Positions 35,449 to 49,345 of a DNA stretch of 64,000 nt are shown piece by piece (positions within the stretch are counted from its first letter, which is position 1; the number at the start of each line of letters is the position of its first letter). The notes under the pieces are model-generated. The model saw only the letters and a program-made list of their open reading frames with translations. It did not search any database and was not told the DNA's origin. The stretch lies in the NCBI RefSeq assembly GCF_949628215.1, contig NC_134277.1, positions 124,483,963-124,547,962 on the forward strand. Reading direction: 5' to 3'. Made by a program: the position numbers and the translations under genes. The stretch comes from Phalacrocorax aristotelis (Eukaryota; Chordata; Aves; Suliformes; Phalacrocoracidae).

Positions 35449-38400
35449 TCAAAACGTTGAAAACCTCCTCTCCTGGTCCTGTGGGTGGCCAGTGGGAAGT
35501 TGGCAAATAGGTACTATGACTTGGTTGTACCTCAGATGTGGAGGATATAAAAGGGAGACAAGGGGGAAAGACCTCAATGAAAGGTCTTTAACGTGGAAGT
35601 AGATGAAGTGCAACCAGGCATGTTCAATGTTCATATGCTCCAGGATCCTCCTCTCATCACAAAAGTATTGGAAGTCTGAGGACTCCATAAAACACACTAC
35701 AAATGCACTTGTACTCAATGTTCCATGAAGTATCTTCCAGTTTATGCCCCGAGCATACAATGGGAATAACTCAAGGTATGAGCTGGGCCACCATGTTTCT
35801 TCATCCTCCTGTGACATTAAGATATCCTTCCAAGACATAAAAGAAAGGTAATGCAGCTAGCAGAGCATGGAGGCACCATCTGGGGATTGTCCAAAAGACT
35901 GTCACACAGCCTACAAAAATGATATGCAGGAGTGGATCTGTGAGAGAGGCTCACAGATCAAAGGCTCAGGCAGGAGGTCTGCCAGACTGACATGTCGGCT
36001 GGGTGGAGGCTACTCCCTGTGGGTAGGGAGTATTGTGGGGTTCAAGGATGACTTCACTTGTGGAGCAAAAAGGTGGCTGAGCCATCCCACACACTGGACA
36101 AGCAGTGTGGGGTCTACTTTGTCTACCAGCTGTAGTCTAGGAGTCTGCAATTTTGCCAGTACACACCAGGATCACCCCTACTTTGCCAGTGGATGTCCAC
36201 CTACCTGTGATAAAAGAGGGAAGCTCTGCAATTGGATTTCTGCTAGGACATCCCCTCACTTTGGGGCCAGAAGAGTCAGGGTTTCTCCCAAGAACACTGA
36301 GATCTTGACAAAAGATTGAATCTAAGAGATGCCTCTGGGGAAACCCTCCAAATCAAAGGATGTGCCGGTATTGGCAAAAAAAGGCACTTGCCAGCGTGCT
36401 CCATGTGAGACTGCTACCTCAAGCCAGTAGGACAACCTGTTCAGCTCAGTAAGCAGCAACACCCGCAGCTCCCAACATAGGAGGCAAAGGAAGGACTTTG
36501 TGGTAATGAAATATTGTTGGCCAGGCAAAGGGCAGCCCTGGTACATTACTCATCAACAGGTCTGTTCAGGACACAGCTTCACCAAGTAATCTGCAGCAGC
36601 ACAGAGAGTATGGAAGAACCAGGTACGTAGGGGTCCAAACCAAACACCTCCACAGTGTCCATGATATATTTATGATCCCTCTTGTCAAACATCTTCCCTG
36701 ATCAAGGGACAAGACGACAAGTGGCAGACAATCCTTATACAACAGGTGGAGGAGGTCACAGGTCAGATAAAAAGTTTTTAGAGATGCTCCAGCCCAGAAA
36801 TCCATAGGTCTGATCTGAGAGGATTATGTTCCCAGCACATAAACACTCTTTATGGTTATGACCTTTCCTGCAATCTCATAATCTGCTCTGAAGAGCGACA
36901 CTGAGTGCCAGTTCTTCGGATTAGGAAAGTCCTTTCCTTTGGTAATAAAATGCCCTCCTGCATGAGAGGGGGAGAACTAGTTCAAACAGTAACAGAGTCT
37001 GGGGCCCACACATCTCAGAAGTCACAGTAAAACCCCATAATCAGTTTGCCAATGCCTGCTTTTTAGTAGGCATTTGGCAGCAAGCTTTAAAGAAAAGCGG
37101 GAACTCTACTGTCCCAGTTCTTCATACTGACCATTGCAAACCTATGCCATAGGACCTGTCAGGCACTACAACGAATGGAATACAAAAGATGGGGTGCACA
37201 TCCTCTCCAGATCTCCAGAAGTACTGCTGTTTTTTCCTAGAGACAGGGATGTATTTCTTGGCACCTCTATTCTTCCCCAATGTACTGGCATACATGCCAA
37301 AGTTGACAGATACATATCAGAGAATATGGACACACAGCTGGACAAAGGCACCCCAGGCCTGATGGGCTTCCAGCATCTGGAACTCATGCTATTCCTGACA
37401 TGCGCTGCATGAGTTGTCAAGGAAGATCAGAGAGGTCACTCTGAGAGACATGCCCTGTCATCACATCTCACTGCTGGCTGGCTCCTAGAGGAAGTTGTGC
37501 CAAAAGAGCATGTTCTTGTTCCCCACATCCCACCACCTTTGTTCTAAGGTAAAGGTATACCTCAGTTCTACACAGGGGAAACAGGACTACCAGAGGATCA
37601 CTACAAAGCCCAAACCCCTGACATCCACCCCACTGAAAAACTAGTAGGTCAGCCTCACTGCAGAGAAGGGACAGCCACATGTCACAGGCAGGAGGCTGGA
37701 GAATTTTTCATTGATTGTTTTCACCTCTCCCCCTCATGAAAGATGGTTTTAGAATTGCTAGATATTGCCAGTGCACCCCCTCCCTTGTATGACTTAGAGA
37801 TATATATAAATTCATGTTTATACATGAATACGTGTGTCATTCAAAGACAAGTTTCTCCTCAAACACCCATTTGAACAACTTTTTTCTGAGGGAGCAAGGG
37901 AAAGGTATCCATGTTGTCAAATTGAGATGGTTTCTAGCAAAATGTTTGTCCCTACAGTTCTTCACACATTTACAAAGGCAAGAAGCCCTCCAGTTTCCAG
38001 GAAGGCTACATTTGTTCTCAGGTTTCCTCCAGGAATTCCACACGCGTCTAAACTGCACTGCTGTGGAGGTAGATAGCATCTCACTAGATCCAAAAAAACC
38101 CCTAGTGTTTGCTCACCATAAGTTCTTGATCAGCACAAGCTACCCACGGGAGTCTTAATGCAACTTTTTAGACCACTTGTGGCCTTCACTGAGTTCCCTA
38201 CTGTCCTGGCTGTTACACAGGTGTTGGCAAATTTCACCACAGCTCATACAAGCTCCAAGTTCTCCAGTTATGAGAAGAGTGGGCAAAGGAGAAACCGTTT
38301 ACAATGATCAGTGGTGCCCAAACTATTCAGCTCGGCAGGGATCATAATTCATGTTTAGTGGTATAGATGGCCTCTCCTGAGCTTCCTGTCCACAGTCAAG

Positions 38401-38700
38401 TGCCTGGGTGTAACACAGTCCAGTTGCAAGTGTGTATTAAATTCACCCCTTTCTGAAAGTGTCAGACTTGCCGTGCCACACCTTCAGTGTGTATGTCCTG
38501 TCACTTGAATACCCCATTTGCTCACCCCCAAGGAAAGCCATGAGGTTCACCTCAGGCTGTCGGCTGTGGCAAGCAGCAAGGATTTATGTACATAATGTGT
38601 AATGCATGTGCTGTGAACCTGATGTGAGCGTGACTAGGAAATGCCTTCCGCCATCACGGCAGTTCATCTGTCCTGTAGCAAGATGAGGGACCTTCAAGAG
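35449..38700 (-). mobile_element. Decayed Tx1-type non-LTR retrotransposon (RT and zf-RVT remnants)
   Basis: Minus-strand reading in three frames gives, in the right 5' to 3' order, reverse transcriptase blocks of a Tx1/L1-clade LINE: NPKNWHSVSLF (complement of 36890-36922), SDQTYGFLGWS (36786-36818), FDKRDHKYIMDT (about 36657-36692; the family has AFDRVDH), YQGCPLPGQQYF (36509-36546; the family has RQGCPLSGQLY) and FLCLL. At the C-terminus an open 130-codon stretch, 35449-35838, carries INWKILHGTLST, CDERRILEHM and LHFIYFHV, matching the zinc-knuckle zf-RVT segment. Weaker pieces of the linker and endonuclease end (for example complement of about 37990-38043 and 38301-38325) suggest the copy reaches about 38.7 kb. 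Stops and frameshifts are frequent and no YADD box was recognised. Tx1-type elements encode endonuclease plus RT for target-primed insertion. This one is long dead and much older than the CR1 copies. The RT clade call is firm; the outer limits are not. Confidence 0.82.
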
Positions 38701-38977
38701 TAATGCAGGTGAGAGTCTTCCTGGAAGACTACAACTCCAACCAAGCCTCCCGATATGAAGTGTTGGAAAGATTTAATGTTTTAAAGCCCCACATTTGAAA
38801 TTTTTCTCTGCTAGCACTTCAAAGCCAATTTTTTCTGTAACCCCAAAGGAAATCTCATTTACTGTGTTGAAACCACTAAATATTATCACAGAACCAATTT
38901 GTCAGAGTTTACAGACAGCTGGCATTTCTACTCAGTGATCTGTTGTAAAGTATGAGCTATCAAGAGACACTGGGAGG

Positions 38978-39012
38978 GGAAAAGAAAGAAAGAAAAAAAA
39001 AAAGAAAAAACC
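38978..39012. repeat. A-rich (GAAA)n tract
   Basis: GAAAGAAAGAAA passes into a nearly pure A run interrupted by single G residues. It lies near the 5' side of the Tx1 fossil, not at its 3' tail, so it is not that element's poly(A). Confidence 0.8.
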
Positions 39013-41458
39013 CAACAAATTTAACAAGGAAAAATGTGTAATTATGAAGCCTTCACACAGGCAATGTTTGCCAGTAACATGAGACACCAGAAGTGATAGC
39101 TTATTACGTGGTGAACCTGCTATATTCCTTTGGAAAACCATGCCTGACATAACAAGAAAGAACCCCTGTATATACTGCAAGTTCAAAATAAATGTATTTA
39201 GGTGTTTCTGTGGGCCACCTGTAGGGAAAATTCAGACTCAAAAGCCTCACTGATGACTTACAAGTTTTGCTCAGCTAGCCAGCTTTAAAGAAACTTTTCC
39301 ACAGTTTCAGCAGTTTTTGCAGGTTCATTGCAATGAACAACAGGTTTGCTGTGAACAAAATAGCAAAGTTATCCATTACTGTATATTCAGTTTATGGCAT
39401 ATCTTAAAAACTTGACCCCTTTCACACAGACCACAGTATTCAACAAATGAGTCTTTTGCCTGCAAATTCTGAGCAAATCCTGCATACTTCCATGAGATTT
39501 CCCATTTCAGCTAGAGGCTTGCCCAAAGAACTGCAGAATTTGGCCTGTGAAGGAATATTTGGCCTAAGAAAGGTTTTGGCTTTGCTCACAGGTTTAATTA
39601 ATCATTAATGAATAGTGGGGTTTTTATTCTCTTATTTTTGTTCCAAAAACATGTATTGTTTCTAACCTCTTAAAGAGAACAATAACAAGCTGAGTCCCCA
39701 AAATTTCATTTTACATCAGTATATTTAATATGCTGTAGAGTTATGTGTTTACAGTGATTGAGGACAAGCATTTTGCTCTCTTAAAGAGATCTTTTCTTGC
39801 ATCTCAGTGACTACAATTAAACACCCACATTCATGTATGTTACATGAGGACGTTGCACCTGAAACGGTGGCCAGCTGGAGCAAGCCTCTCAACCTGGGGA
39901 TCAACAGCAGGTAACTTCAGCAACATGGTGATCAAAATCTAATGTCTCTCTCTATGCCTAGAAATGCCTCTATGCTCAGGATATTGCCTTTGGCCGGAAG
40001 AAGGTATTCTTCATAACCTACACCAACTGTTTAGCGCAAGCCACACCAGGCTGGACAAAGTAGAAGATACGTCTAGTTTGGTGCTTTTGGAACTAATAAA
40101 GTATTTACAACAAATTCATCACCTTCACAAAACAAACCGACAAAGCTTTTACTTGATTTTCTGTAAGCATATGGATAGAACTGGAGTTAACCTCATGCCT
40201 GCCGGCATGCTATCAGAATATTTGATAAATTATTAAGTAAAGGATGTTAAAAAAGCATATGAACAACCTCCAAGACTAGAGACAAGACCAGGAGCAAAAG
40301 CGCTTTCTCCCTTGCTCTGTCTTAACTTAAGGCAGACTCTTGAAAGGTATAATCTAATGTCATCTAACTTTGAATTTGAAACAATATAGTTACATTGACA
40401 CAAGCACCAACTTTAATGCTTAATTCCTATTAAAAGTAGTAATATTCTGATAAATCTAATGTCAATAAATATTGATTTAATTTAAATCAAAGTGGACCAA
40501 AATTTTACCTGTATTTCAATTACATTATTGTTTTAGAGCATCATGACATAAAATAGTTCTACTAGCAATGAGGAAAATATACCTTTCACCTGCTCTGGAG
40601 ATTAAATGTCGTTGAAATCAGTCTAACTCCTTGTAGAATAAAATGTTCATTAATCTACATAAGGAAACTGTAATCTCTCCATTCAAAATTCAGCTATACT
40701 GTATCTCCTAGACAGATACCTGACAGTCATTAAAGCAAGATCTCAGTTTATAATGAGCAGTCCTGAACATACAGTATTTACTGGGTCAATGCTGATAGAT
40801 TGATAGATTCCCATCTATATAACAGCCCATCAGTGCTTGTCTAATTTTATTTTCTCACTTAACTTTTGAATCCCACTTCAGTTCAAAAATGTCTCAGAAC
40901 TCATCTTTCCATACAATCTTTCACATGTTTTGGCCTGTTGCTAAAGCATCTGTTGAAAGTGTTGGCCAATGGTAAGGCACGCATGTTTTTCTTTCATCTC
41001 TGCCTTAACTTTATTCCAACACTGTTTATATTTTGGCAGAAAAGACACTATTCTCATTTCTCGGACAAGTATGTCTCTTCTTTTTCCATGCCTAGAAACT
41101 TGTACCTGTGAAATTGCTGCTTCGAAGCAATAGCTGCCTATGTCTTGTGACAGCCGGGACTCAGGGGAGTGGCACTGCTGGCTGAAGGAAGGTGTAATGA
41201 CAACTTTATCTTTCTGTGCTCTCTTCCCTCTGCTGCACACTGTTTGCCTCGAACATCCTCAGTACTCCCACATGCTTTCCTGCTGAGCTTTTCAGGGTGC
41301 TGCTCATCTTTCCCATGCTGTGGGGACATAGCTTGCAGTTTTAGGCCAGGATACACCACATTCCTCTGTATTTATGTTGAGAAAACGTGGAATGCACTGA
41401 GCTAAATTCACATCTCAGGATAACTCCAACGAGTTTTTTTGTTTGGCTCAATCTATCA

Positions 41459-41475
41459 GGCACACACACACACAG
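41459..41475. repeat. (CA)n microsatellite
   Basis: About seven CA units form a short simple repeat with no element attached. Confidence 0.85.
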
Positions 41476-44400
41476 AGCTGGTTTTAGGGGTCTCTACCCT
41501 CCTTCCCCAGCTGAAAGGATCTCTTTCAAAGTAGCTTTGCAGTGTTACTGAGGCTATTCAACCTCTCTGGTAACAGAGTTTCAATTTTCTCTTAACCTTC
41601 AATACAATGGGTCCTTAACTGATATAAAAATATAGCTGGGAAAAATAAATTGACCAGTAATGTATACTCACAATTACTAGAAATTATAGCAAATTCACAC
41701 TGCCTTAATCAAAAGCAAAAATATCTAAACCCCAAACAATATAGACATTATGAAATGTTTCCTTTTTTCCTTTAAAATAACTTAAATATTTATCTTATTT
41801 TTTTAAAAATGGCAGTGTCTATCCAACCAGAAAATTTATGACAGTGTTTAGTTTCAGTTAGGACAGTACATTTAACCCACATATTTTTCTGCTTTTCTGC
41901 AATGAAACAGCACAAAACTGCATTTTTGTGTAGTTTCAATCAGAAAATACTTGGCAAGGAAAATAAAAAAATAAAAATCACTGGGCTCATCAGATAAATC
42001 AGCTTGTTAGTGATTAAAATACTCTCCCCTTTTGTCCACTTTCTAAATAAAGTCATTATTAAGGTTGATTAGAAACTATAGCTCAACCAAAATTATTACA
42101 GCTAGAATTCACAGTTCATTGCAGACTGAATTCAGTTTTTGAAAATATTAATCACTGCTGGCTTTTCCCTGGTTTAATTAAATAGTCCCCTTTTCCATTT
42201 CATTTTTACTTTGTAGCTGATTCATTTTCCTGAACTGATGGGTTTAGAAGACAAAAGCTTCCTATTAAGCTGAGAGTAGCTCTCTCCTTTAGCAAAATGC
42301 TCCCTTTTCAGAGAAAAATGCTGGTTTTACCTGACTGCAAGAGAAAGGACACTTGGGGCTGGCAGCAAGGCATGGCCACTCCTGTTAACTGGCAGAGGAG
42401 GTTAAAGGCCCTAATTTTAGCTGTCCCCCTTCTCCCCAGGTAAATCCATCCTTGATTTCTATTTGTCTTTTGAGGCTGGAAACAGCTGGAGTCTATTAGT
42501 AAAACTGCTGGAGTCATCTCTTGTTATTATTGAATAAGGCACCACTGCAAAATTGAGCCCTTGAGTCATTTTTCTCTTTTAAACTGCGCAACAGATCCAG
42601 GCAGCGCTGTTCTGGGGTGGGACTTTCTGTTCTCTGACTTCTGCCATCATTATTATTCCCCTGCATATATATAGCTTGAATATGTTGCTGCTCTGTCTTC
42701 TCAATGCAGCATTTCTACTTATCTGTTGCTTGCTCACAGGGAGACTAAAGGGGAAACAAAGGAAAGGCTTGGGTCTTTTGGAGAGGTTTATGCATTCAGT
42801 AAAAAATAACAGTTTCTAATTGGAAGCGACTGAGTCAGCCATCCCTGCTGATGTTTTGAAGTCCCTCATTGTAAATAGTACACATAACTAATATAAAGTG
42901 CATTAAAATTCCTTACTCCTTCCACCTTGACAACACAGGCTGCAAACATCCCTTACAGTGTAGTTCTGTTACCTGGGTAATGTCGCCAGGAGGAAAGCAA
43001 GGCCAGCACACGAGGTACTTTGCTGGTAGGCAGGATGGTAAGGCTCCTGACCCACAGCCAGCAGTGTAACTGCTATGGGGAGTGGAGACCTTCCACAAGC
43101 ACAGTGACCCAAGGCAGGTGCTTGGTAATAGACTTCAGCTCAGTTACGGCATCAGTCAAATGTGCTGATCCCAGTAATGCACACATATTGTGTGTATCAT
43201 TACGCTAGCTATTTATTTTGGGGTGGTAGTTTGAGATTGGCTTAACAGATATGTTTGTAAAGCCTAGAGACTGGACATTTCCTTGTGTCAGTACTCCTTG
43301 GTTTTTTGCCCTCAGAAAAGGCCATTTCACATAAACTGTGGAAGTTGCTTTTTTTTAATATTAATCATAACATAATATCTCCTCCTCACTTAGAGAATAC
43401 CGTTTCTCTTAATGCCTACCTGACATGATTCAATTTCATGTCCTGTCCTTTCTGTAAGCCCTATTTCTCCCCAATATTAAAATATTTCCTGAGCAGAGCT
43501 TAAAGAGGAAAGGAGAGCACAGCCTTTAGAAATCTCAGACATTTAGGATTGCTGTGTTTTGCACAGTGATAGTAATCACTTGAAGTTGAGAGAAGCAGTA
43601 ATTCCACAGCTGGGGTAATTTGCCATAGCTAGAAGTCCCTGTTTACAATCTCTTTCTAAATGCTTGTTTGAATAATAGCTGGTTCTTTTCTTGAGTACCA
43701 GGTTGTTTTCACAGGATGAAAAAAAAATTCCCACCACTTTTTTACCAAGACTGAAAAAATGTCTGTTAAAAAAGAGAACATGAATGTAACACATCTATCT
43801 CCAGCTGAATTCCAATGAGAATTAGTCCCATGACACCTCCCATAGATCCAGGTGTAAGTTACTATAACTCTGTATTACTGATCCTAACCAATACCACTTA
43901 TATGAACTTCCAGCAAACTGCAGCTGCTCTTCTGTTGCACTTTTACTTCTGTTTACTGTATGTTTTATTTTCCCTTCATCTTCTGACCAAAAAATGCCAT
44001 AATGATTTTTGTATTTGCTACTTAAACTCTTTTTTCCCCCTTTTTCTTTTTAACAGCGTGTGTTTTTTGCACAAATAGGACAGTCTAAACTTATTTTAAC
44101 ACTACCATGCCCTGGTCATTCTTATGTCTTAAAATAAATATCCTGAGAAGAAATGCTTATTTGTTTTCTCTGTTCTTGGGAGGAAGACTTTTTACAGACA
44201 GCCTGAAATGGCGTGGGTGTCAACACTCCCAACAGACATTAATATATATATCCTCAGTCACCACCTTGTCTGAAAACAACTACTACCTCCAAAGGTGTCA
44301 AAAACGGAATAGATGGTGATAAAATTTGTGGTTTACTAATTAGTTTTAAACATTGCATTCTTTTATTATTCTTCCTGCCCACAAGGTGTTACTGCAGTAT

Positions 44401-47400
44401 TAACCCAAGGGGACAGAACAGCTTGCCCTTCAGTGAACTCATTGAATATTCAAAGATGTGCATTAAAAAGGATTTAATCTCTTTAGTCTTTGCCTGTTTT
44501 TATTTAAAAGGTTATACAGAAAGAAGCTTTGGTAAAATAGGTGAATTATACTAAGGGTAAGGGGAAAGAGCAATGGCTTAAGGAGGATAAAGGTGGTGTT
44601 AGGCGATAGCAGGAAAGGGAAAATAAGAGGAGGGAGGAGTCTTTCAGACAAACTAATTTCAATAGTTAAACTAATATGGTCAATAAGACTCCAAAGGTGA
44701 TTCAGAGTACCTCAATCCAGAGCCCAAATCTACCAATTCAGTATAAATAACCCAGACTCCTAACTAAAGTTCCTAATTTAGAAGACTGCATAGAAACTAA
44801 GCAAAATATTTCTTTAAAAGTATTTATTTTAAAACTGTGTGCAACTAACCTTTTTCTGCAGTTATATTGAAATATTGAACATTATAAACAAATGCATGTC
44901 AGGTATGCTTCCACTGGTATGGCAAAATTACACTAAAGAATTTTGTAGTTTTAAATAATTATTTCTCAACTCCTCGTAAGTGATACAATAATAAACAATT
45001 TCTCACAAAAATTACCTTCTCTCTGGTAAGCAATGGCTTTTCAGACTTCAACAAATTGTGGATTGAACTGTCTTATTTTGAAATGAATGACATCTTGCAC
45101 TGTGCCATCTCAGCATGCCAAAAGCATGGTTAATAAACTGGGATCCTGAAATTGCTGAATGGATTTTTATATCAGCATTATTAAGTAAATCTGTCACCTA
45201 TATCATCTGTATTAGTTTCAGGCTATCTCAGCTGCCCTTGCAATAAAAATGTACCAGGGAACGTCTTAAGCTTTTAAAAAATGGGAGTACTATTCCAAGT
45301 CAGAGGAATACTCACCTAAAAATGACTGTCCATTGCAAATGGGCATGGTGGTTCTCTGCATTTGAACAAAATTTAAATGGATTTACTTGTTCAACAGATC
45401 TGCAATATGCTTATATTCTTTCACTCCCTGCAGTATATATTTACTTATGGAAAGTTTTCATTGCAACAAATGTCTTTCAGGGCTAAGGATCTGGAATTAC
45501 AATATAGGAAGGGATTAGACAATGGCAATATTTAATTACTCATAGCAGTAGCAACTCTTCTTCCTTTCCTGAAACATGGAGCGCATTAGTTAGAAGAGAA
45601 AGAATGCCCAAACAGCCATAGGATGTGGAGGTCCTAAAGGGAAGAGAGAAAGACTATATTAAGGAGGAGATGTTCCTCTTGGAATAGTAAACCTTACTAT
45701 TAATGTCAAGTAAACCATCCACCCGATAAGAGAGAAATCAGTGGAAGTTAAAAAGACTTGAGAAAAAGACAGGAGAAGGAGAGCAAGGAAGGTGAACTCC
45801 CGAATGGGAAACAAGTCAGCCAGGTTTAAAACACAGTAGGAGTTGAAGTTTTCTCTAAAATAAGTGAGAAGTAGGACATAGTGAGAATTAATGGAAGTGG
45901 ATCTAAAGCATATGGTTCCTCTGACTCCAGCGGTAATGTCATTTGATCCCTACAAGATCTCTTGAACTTCAGCAAAACATTTTTTTCTACAGTTATAGAC
46001 GATGAAGCTTTCACAGAACATGCTGGTCGCTTCCAGGAACAAGAAACTACTAAATTTTGAGATGGAAAGCCATTTCAATTTCATGTCATTTAATGCTATC
46101 CCAGTATTAGCAAATAAGATGTTCAATTCACAAAAGAGCTATTCTTAAATAACTAAATATTAAGGTTGTTTCTACAGATCAGGTTTTTTCATTCAAAGTT
46201 CATTAGCTGTGTGCAACACGCTTTACACTGGAATACAAGAATATTAAGGATTTCTACTTAACAACACAACAAAAAGGAGGAATAAACCCAAAAGATTTTC
46301 AATAGATATGAAGCATAAAGTTTTAGATTTTTTAATAATTATCCATTTTATGACCAATTGTGTAACCCCTTCACTATCAGCAGAATTCCTTTAATCATTT
46401 CCCATGCAGAGAGTTAAGGATGCTCTTCCAAGTCTTTTCTTTCTGGGATTCACTTTTAAATATGATTTTGTATTTCAATAAAAAGGAGACTCAACATCAT
46501 GTTATGTTGACTCAGTTGTTTTGGTTTATATCATGTAAACAGCAATTAATTTTACATTTGTACAACATACCCAGACATTCCTCTTCTGCTTACCAAAATT
46601 GTTTTTTTCCCTGACAATGCTACTTGAGAGCTTTAGTTTTGGTTTGGTTTCTTTCCCCACAGCTTTTAGGGCAAACATTTCATCTCTTTGTGCTTCTGTT
46701 TTGTTTCTGTTTCCTTCTCTGTCGTGTCTCTTCACTTTATGAGCATTTTACATTTTAGAGAAGTAGCATTTAAAATTTGCTCAATTCACTTCTCTTTCTG
46801 GTACCTTCAAGAATCTTTTGTAAATACCTGCTGTCTTTTGAAAAGTACATAAACAATAAGGGAAAAATAAAATATTTCACTTTGCCAAAGGCCAAGGCAG
46901 ATTCACTGTTGTGAAAATGTTCTGAAATCATTCAGTACATTTTCAATACCTCAGATTCTAAAAACATCACATCCTTCTTATTTTGTGGGTGAGATGAGCT
47001 TGTGAGTGGAGATCTAATTAGAGAAAATAAAATTATGTTACCAGCATAGAAAACAATAACAGACCCTTCCCACTGTACTAACATTACCAACTTAAAGGAC
47101 AGCAAGAAAAATGACAAGAAAGGCCATATCCATAGGTATTATTTTCTCCATTACACACGTAAGCAATTTGTTCCTGTTAAGTCCAGGTCTACTCAGAGTG
47201 ACTTTTGTTTTAGGTACCTTTCAGTCAGATTGCAACAGTTTATTCTGTGGTGTATGATCATCACAAAAAAGCCTAAAACTGATACAGTGTTTGTCCACAA
47301 ACAGAATTAGAATTTTTGTGGGTTCAACACACCTGGCTTTTGCAAGGTTTTCTTATTCTCCTGTTCTGACTTCACGTTTCCATAGCTTTAACTTTGGAAT

Positions 47401-48336
47401 GGTCTTTAATCTACAAATTGAGGTCTGTTAGGTCTTGGATTGCATAAACTTCAGGACATTTATAATCCTCTTTATATCATTGGAAACAGAAGGTATGGAA
47501 CATTAAGATTTCTTACTGCAGAATTTCTTTGCCAGAAAAAAAACCAGAACATTTGTGGGAAAGATATTTTTTTCTCATTTAAAGCATTTGGTAGAATATG
47601 CTATCAGCTACATCTTTTCAGATTGCTTTGCTGTGGAAAGTTTGTCCTTCCAAGCAAATGCTATATAGTTTTTCGTTACAGAAGTTCATGATACACAACC
47701 ATTATTAAATGTAATTTATACAATTGACTCTAGTTCATTTCTATATTTTCAGGAATTTTTTTTTTATTCTTGTTATTGAATACATAATAAATGAAAGGAA
47801 GTAGCTTCTTATGCTCCATGTCTTCTTGCTGCAGATCAGTTTGCAGCAGACGGAACTTTTTCTTGGCCATATTTTTCTGCTACATGGCAAGATTCTTCTT
47901 CCAGTTTCATTCCAGAAACAAGGTCCAAGAGCTTGACACCTTTGAATCAGTTTAAAAAAAGGCTTGTCTCTGCTTCTGCGTCAGATTTGGGTTCATTCGA
48001 GACAATAAAACGCAGTAGGTTTGGGGCTTGGGCCGAAACTATTCATTTATCTTACAGCGACAGTTAATTGTTTGGTTCCTTCAGAGTTTAAGAACCTCCT
48101 TTATATATCTCACTCCAAAAGTAGGGAGGTTATAGAAACGACTTCTGTGTGGGCTGCTTTTTTGCTATATTCAATATGACATATGAATTGGGGGAGCCTA
48201 AATTTGTTTTCTTAACATGATTTCACTAAGATGGCATTAAATGAAAAGGATGTCACTCACTTTTCTTACCAGGCCTGGTTTCTCAAAATGGCAAAATCCT
48301 GCAACTTCCAACCTCCTCATGTGCTCAGCAGACACT

Positions 48337-48445
48337 CAACAGCACTTGGAGCCAGGCCTCAGCTTGAAAACTTGGACAATCATGTTTTTTATGAAATACA
48401 TTAAAAATTCAGTTTTTCTTTCCTGATCTGTGACACCCTACATGT
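48337..48445 (+). repeat. Diverged direct repeat, copy 1
   Basis: Shares a run of matching segments in the same order with 48920-49030: CAACxGCxxTTxGAGxxAGGCC, AGCTTxxAAACTT, TTTATGAAATACATxAxAAATT and CTGxxCTGTGACACxCTxCAT. The two copies are about 583 bases apart in the same orientation. This is either an old segmental tandem duplication or two copies of an unrecognised repeat. The element type is unknown. Confidence 0.7.
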
Positions 48446-48919
48446 CAGGACCCAGTGTATCAGAGATTGTGAGATTCACTGATGGAAAATTAGTCCCCAT
48501 CTTTATTGGTCTGCAAAAGTCTTTTTATTTATTTACATCAGGCTACAGTATTACATGGCTTATTGTGCCTCCAGTAATTCAGTCACTTGAAAAGAGTACA
48601 CAAAATCTGTTTCTCACATAGTGTGATAAATCCTGTCTGTTTGTCATGCCTGGTATATATATTTAATTGTAGCTGACAGTGTGTGGGTAGGCCTGAACAG
48701 CTCCAAGTAGGAGGACAGAAATGGCAGTGACAGAACCTGTGGGATCAATACTGAGCCGCAAAGCTGTCTCTGGGCTTCCACCACTCCTTGGCCCCTTCTC
48801 CTCTGTACAGCAATCTTCTGGAACTGGTGTGCCCCTGATCATCCGCTCCTCACAGCTACATCAAGAGAGATGGAAAGCCAATTGTAATTGCTCTCAGCCT
48901 ATCAAGAATACCAGAAATG

Positions 48920-49030
48920 CAACTGCTTTTTGAGTGAGGCCAAAGCTTAGAAACTTGCAAGGTGATGATTTGTTTATGAAATACATCAGAAATTGAGTGT
49001 TGTCATTACTGAACTGTGACACTCTGCATT
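48920..49030 (+). repeat. Diverged direct repeat, copy 2
   Basis: Partner of 48337-48445, with the same motif order and moderate divergence. It lies next to a second, separate pair of duplicated blocks (49240 and 49500), so the whole 48.3-49.6 kb interval is built of old duplications. Confidence 0.7.
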
Positions 49031-49239
49031 TCTATATCAAGCATGCCGAGAACCATATATTTGATCCTACCATTTCTACCATTCTTAGCAGAGTTGACCT
49101 TTCACAAAAATATAGTAATAAATATAGAAAGATTATATCTAAAAAACCCTATGTATAGATCAGAGCTTGTGTAAATCTATTATTCCTGAATATACCACTT
49201 TGGAAAATTACTTTCTCAGAAAAAGTAATTACTGCAGCT

Positions 49240-49345
49240 GAAATGTGGCAGAAGATACTCAGAAGTCAAGGGACCTGCCTACTAAGGGGAGAAGTCATAT
49301 TTCATATTTTGCTTCATTTCCTTCACTTCTGCCATCACACTCTAA
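49240..49345 (+). repeat. Second direct repeat pair, copy 1
   Basis: GCAGCTG, then GGGAGAAGTCATATTTCATA, TTTTGCTTC and TTTCCTTCACTTC recur about 253 bases further on with substitutions. Its relation to the first repeat pair is not evident. Confidence 0.6.

Larger units (their letters stand above)
38705..48330. other. Long gene-free AT-rich stretch
   Basis: No gene supported over 9.6 kb. An A-rich tract is at 38978-39012 and a CA microsatellite at 41461. A purine-rich + strand occupies about 44.5-44.65 kb and 45.55-45.83 kb. A 45-codon open frame with a hydrophobic N-terminus at 42682-42819 is noted separately. No LINE, LTR or RNA gene was recognised. Confidence 0.5.

Noticed and set aside
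35867..36319. 150-codon + strand open frame
   Set aside because: It lies antisense within the Tx1-type fossil, whose minus-strand RT similarity explains the region.
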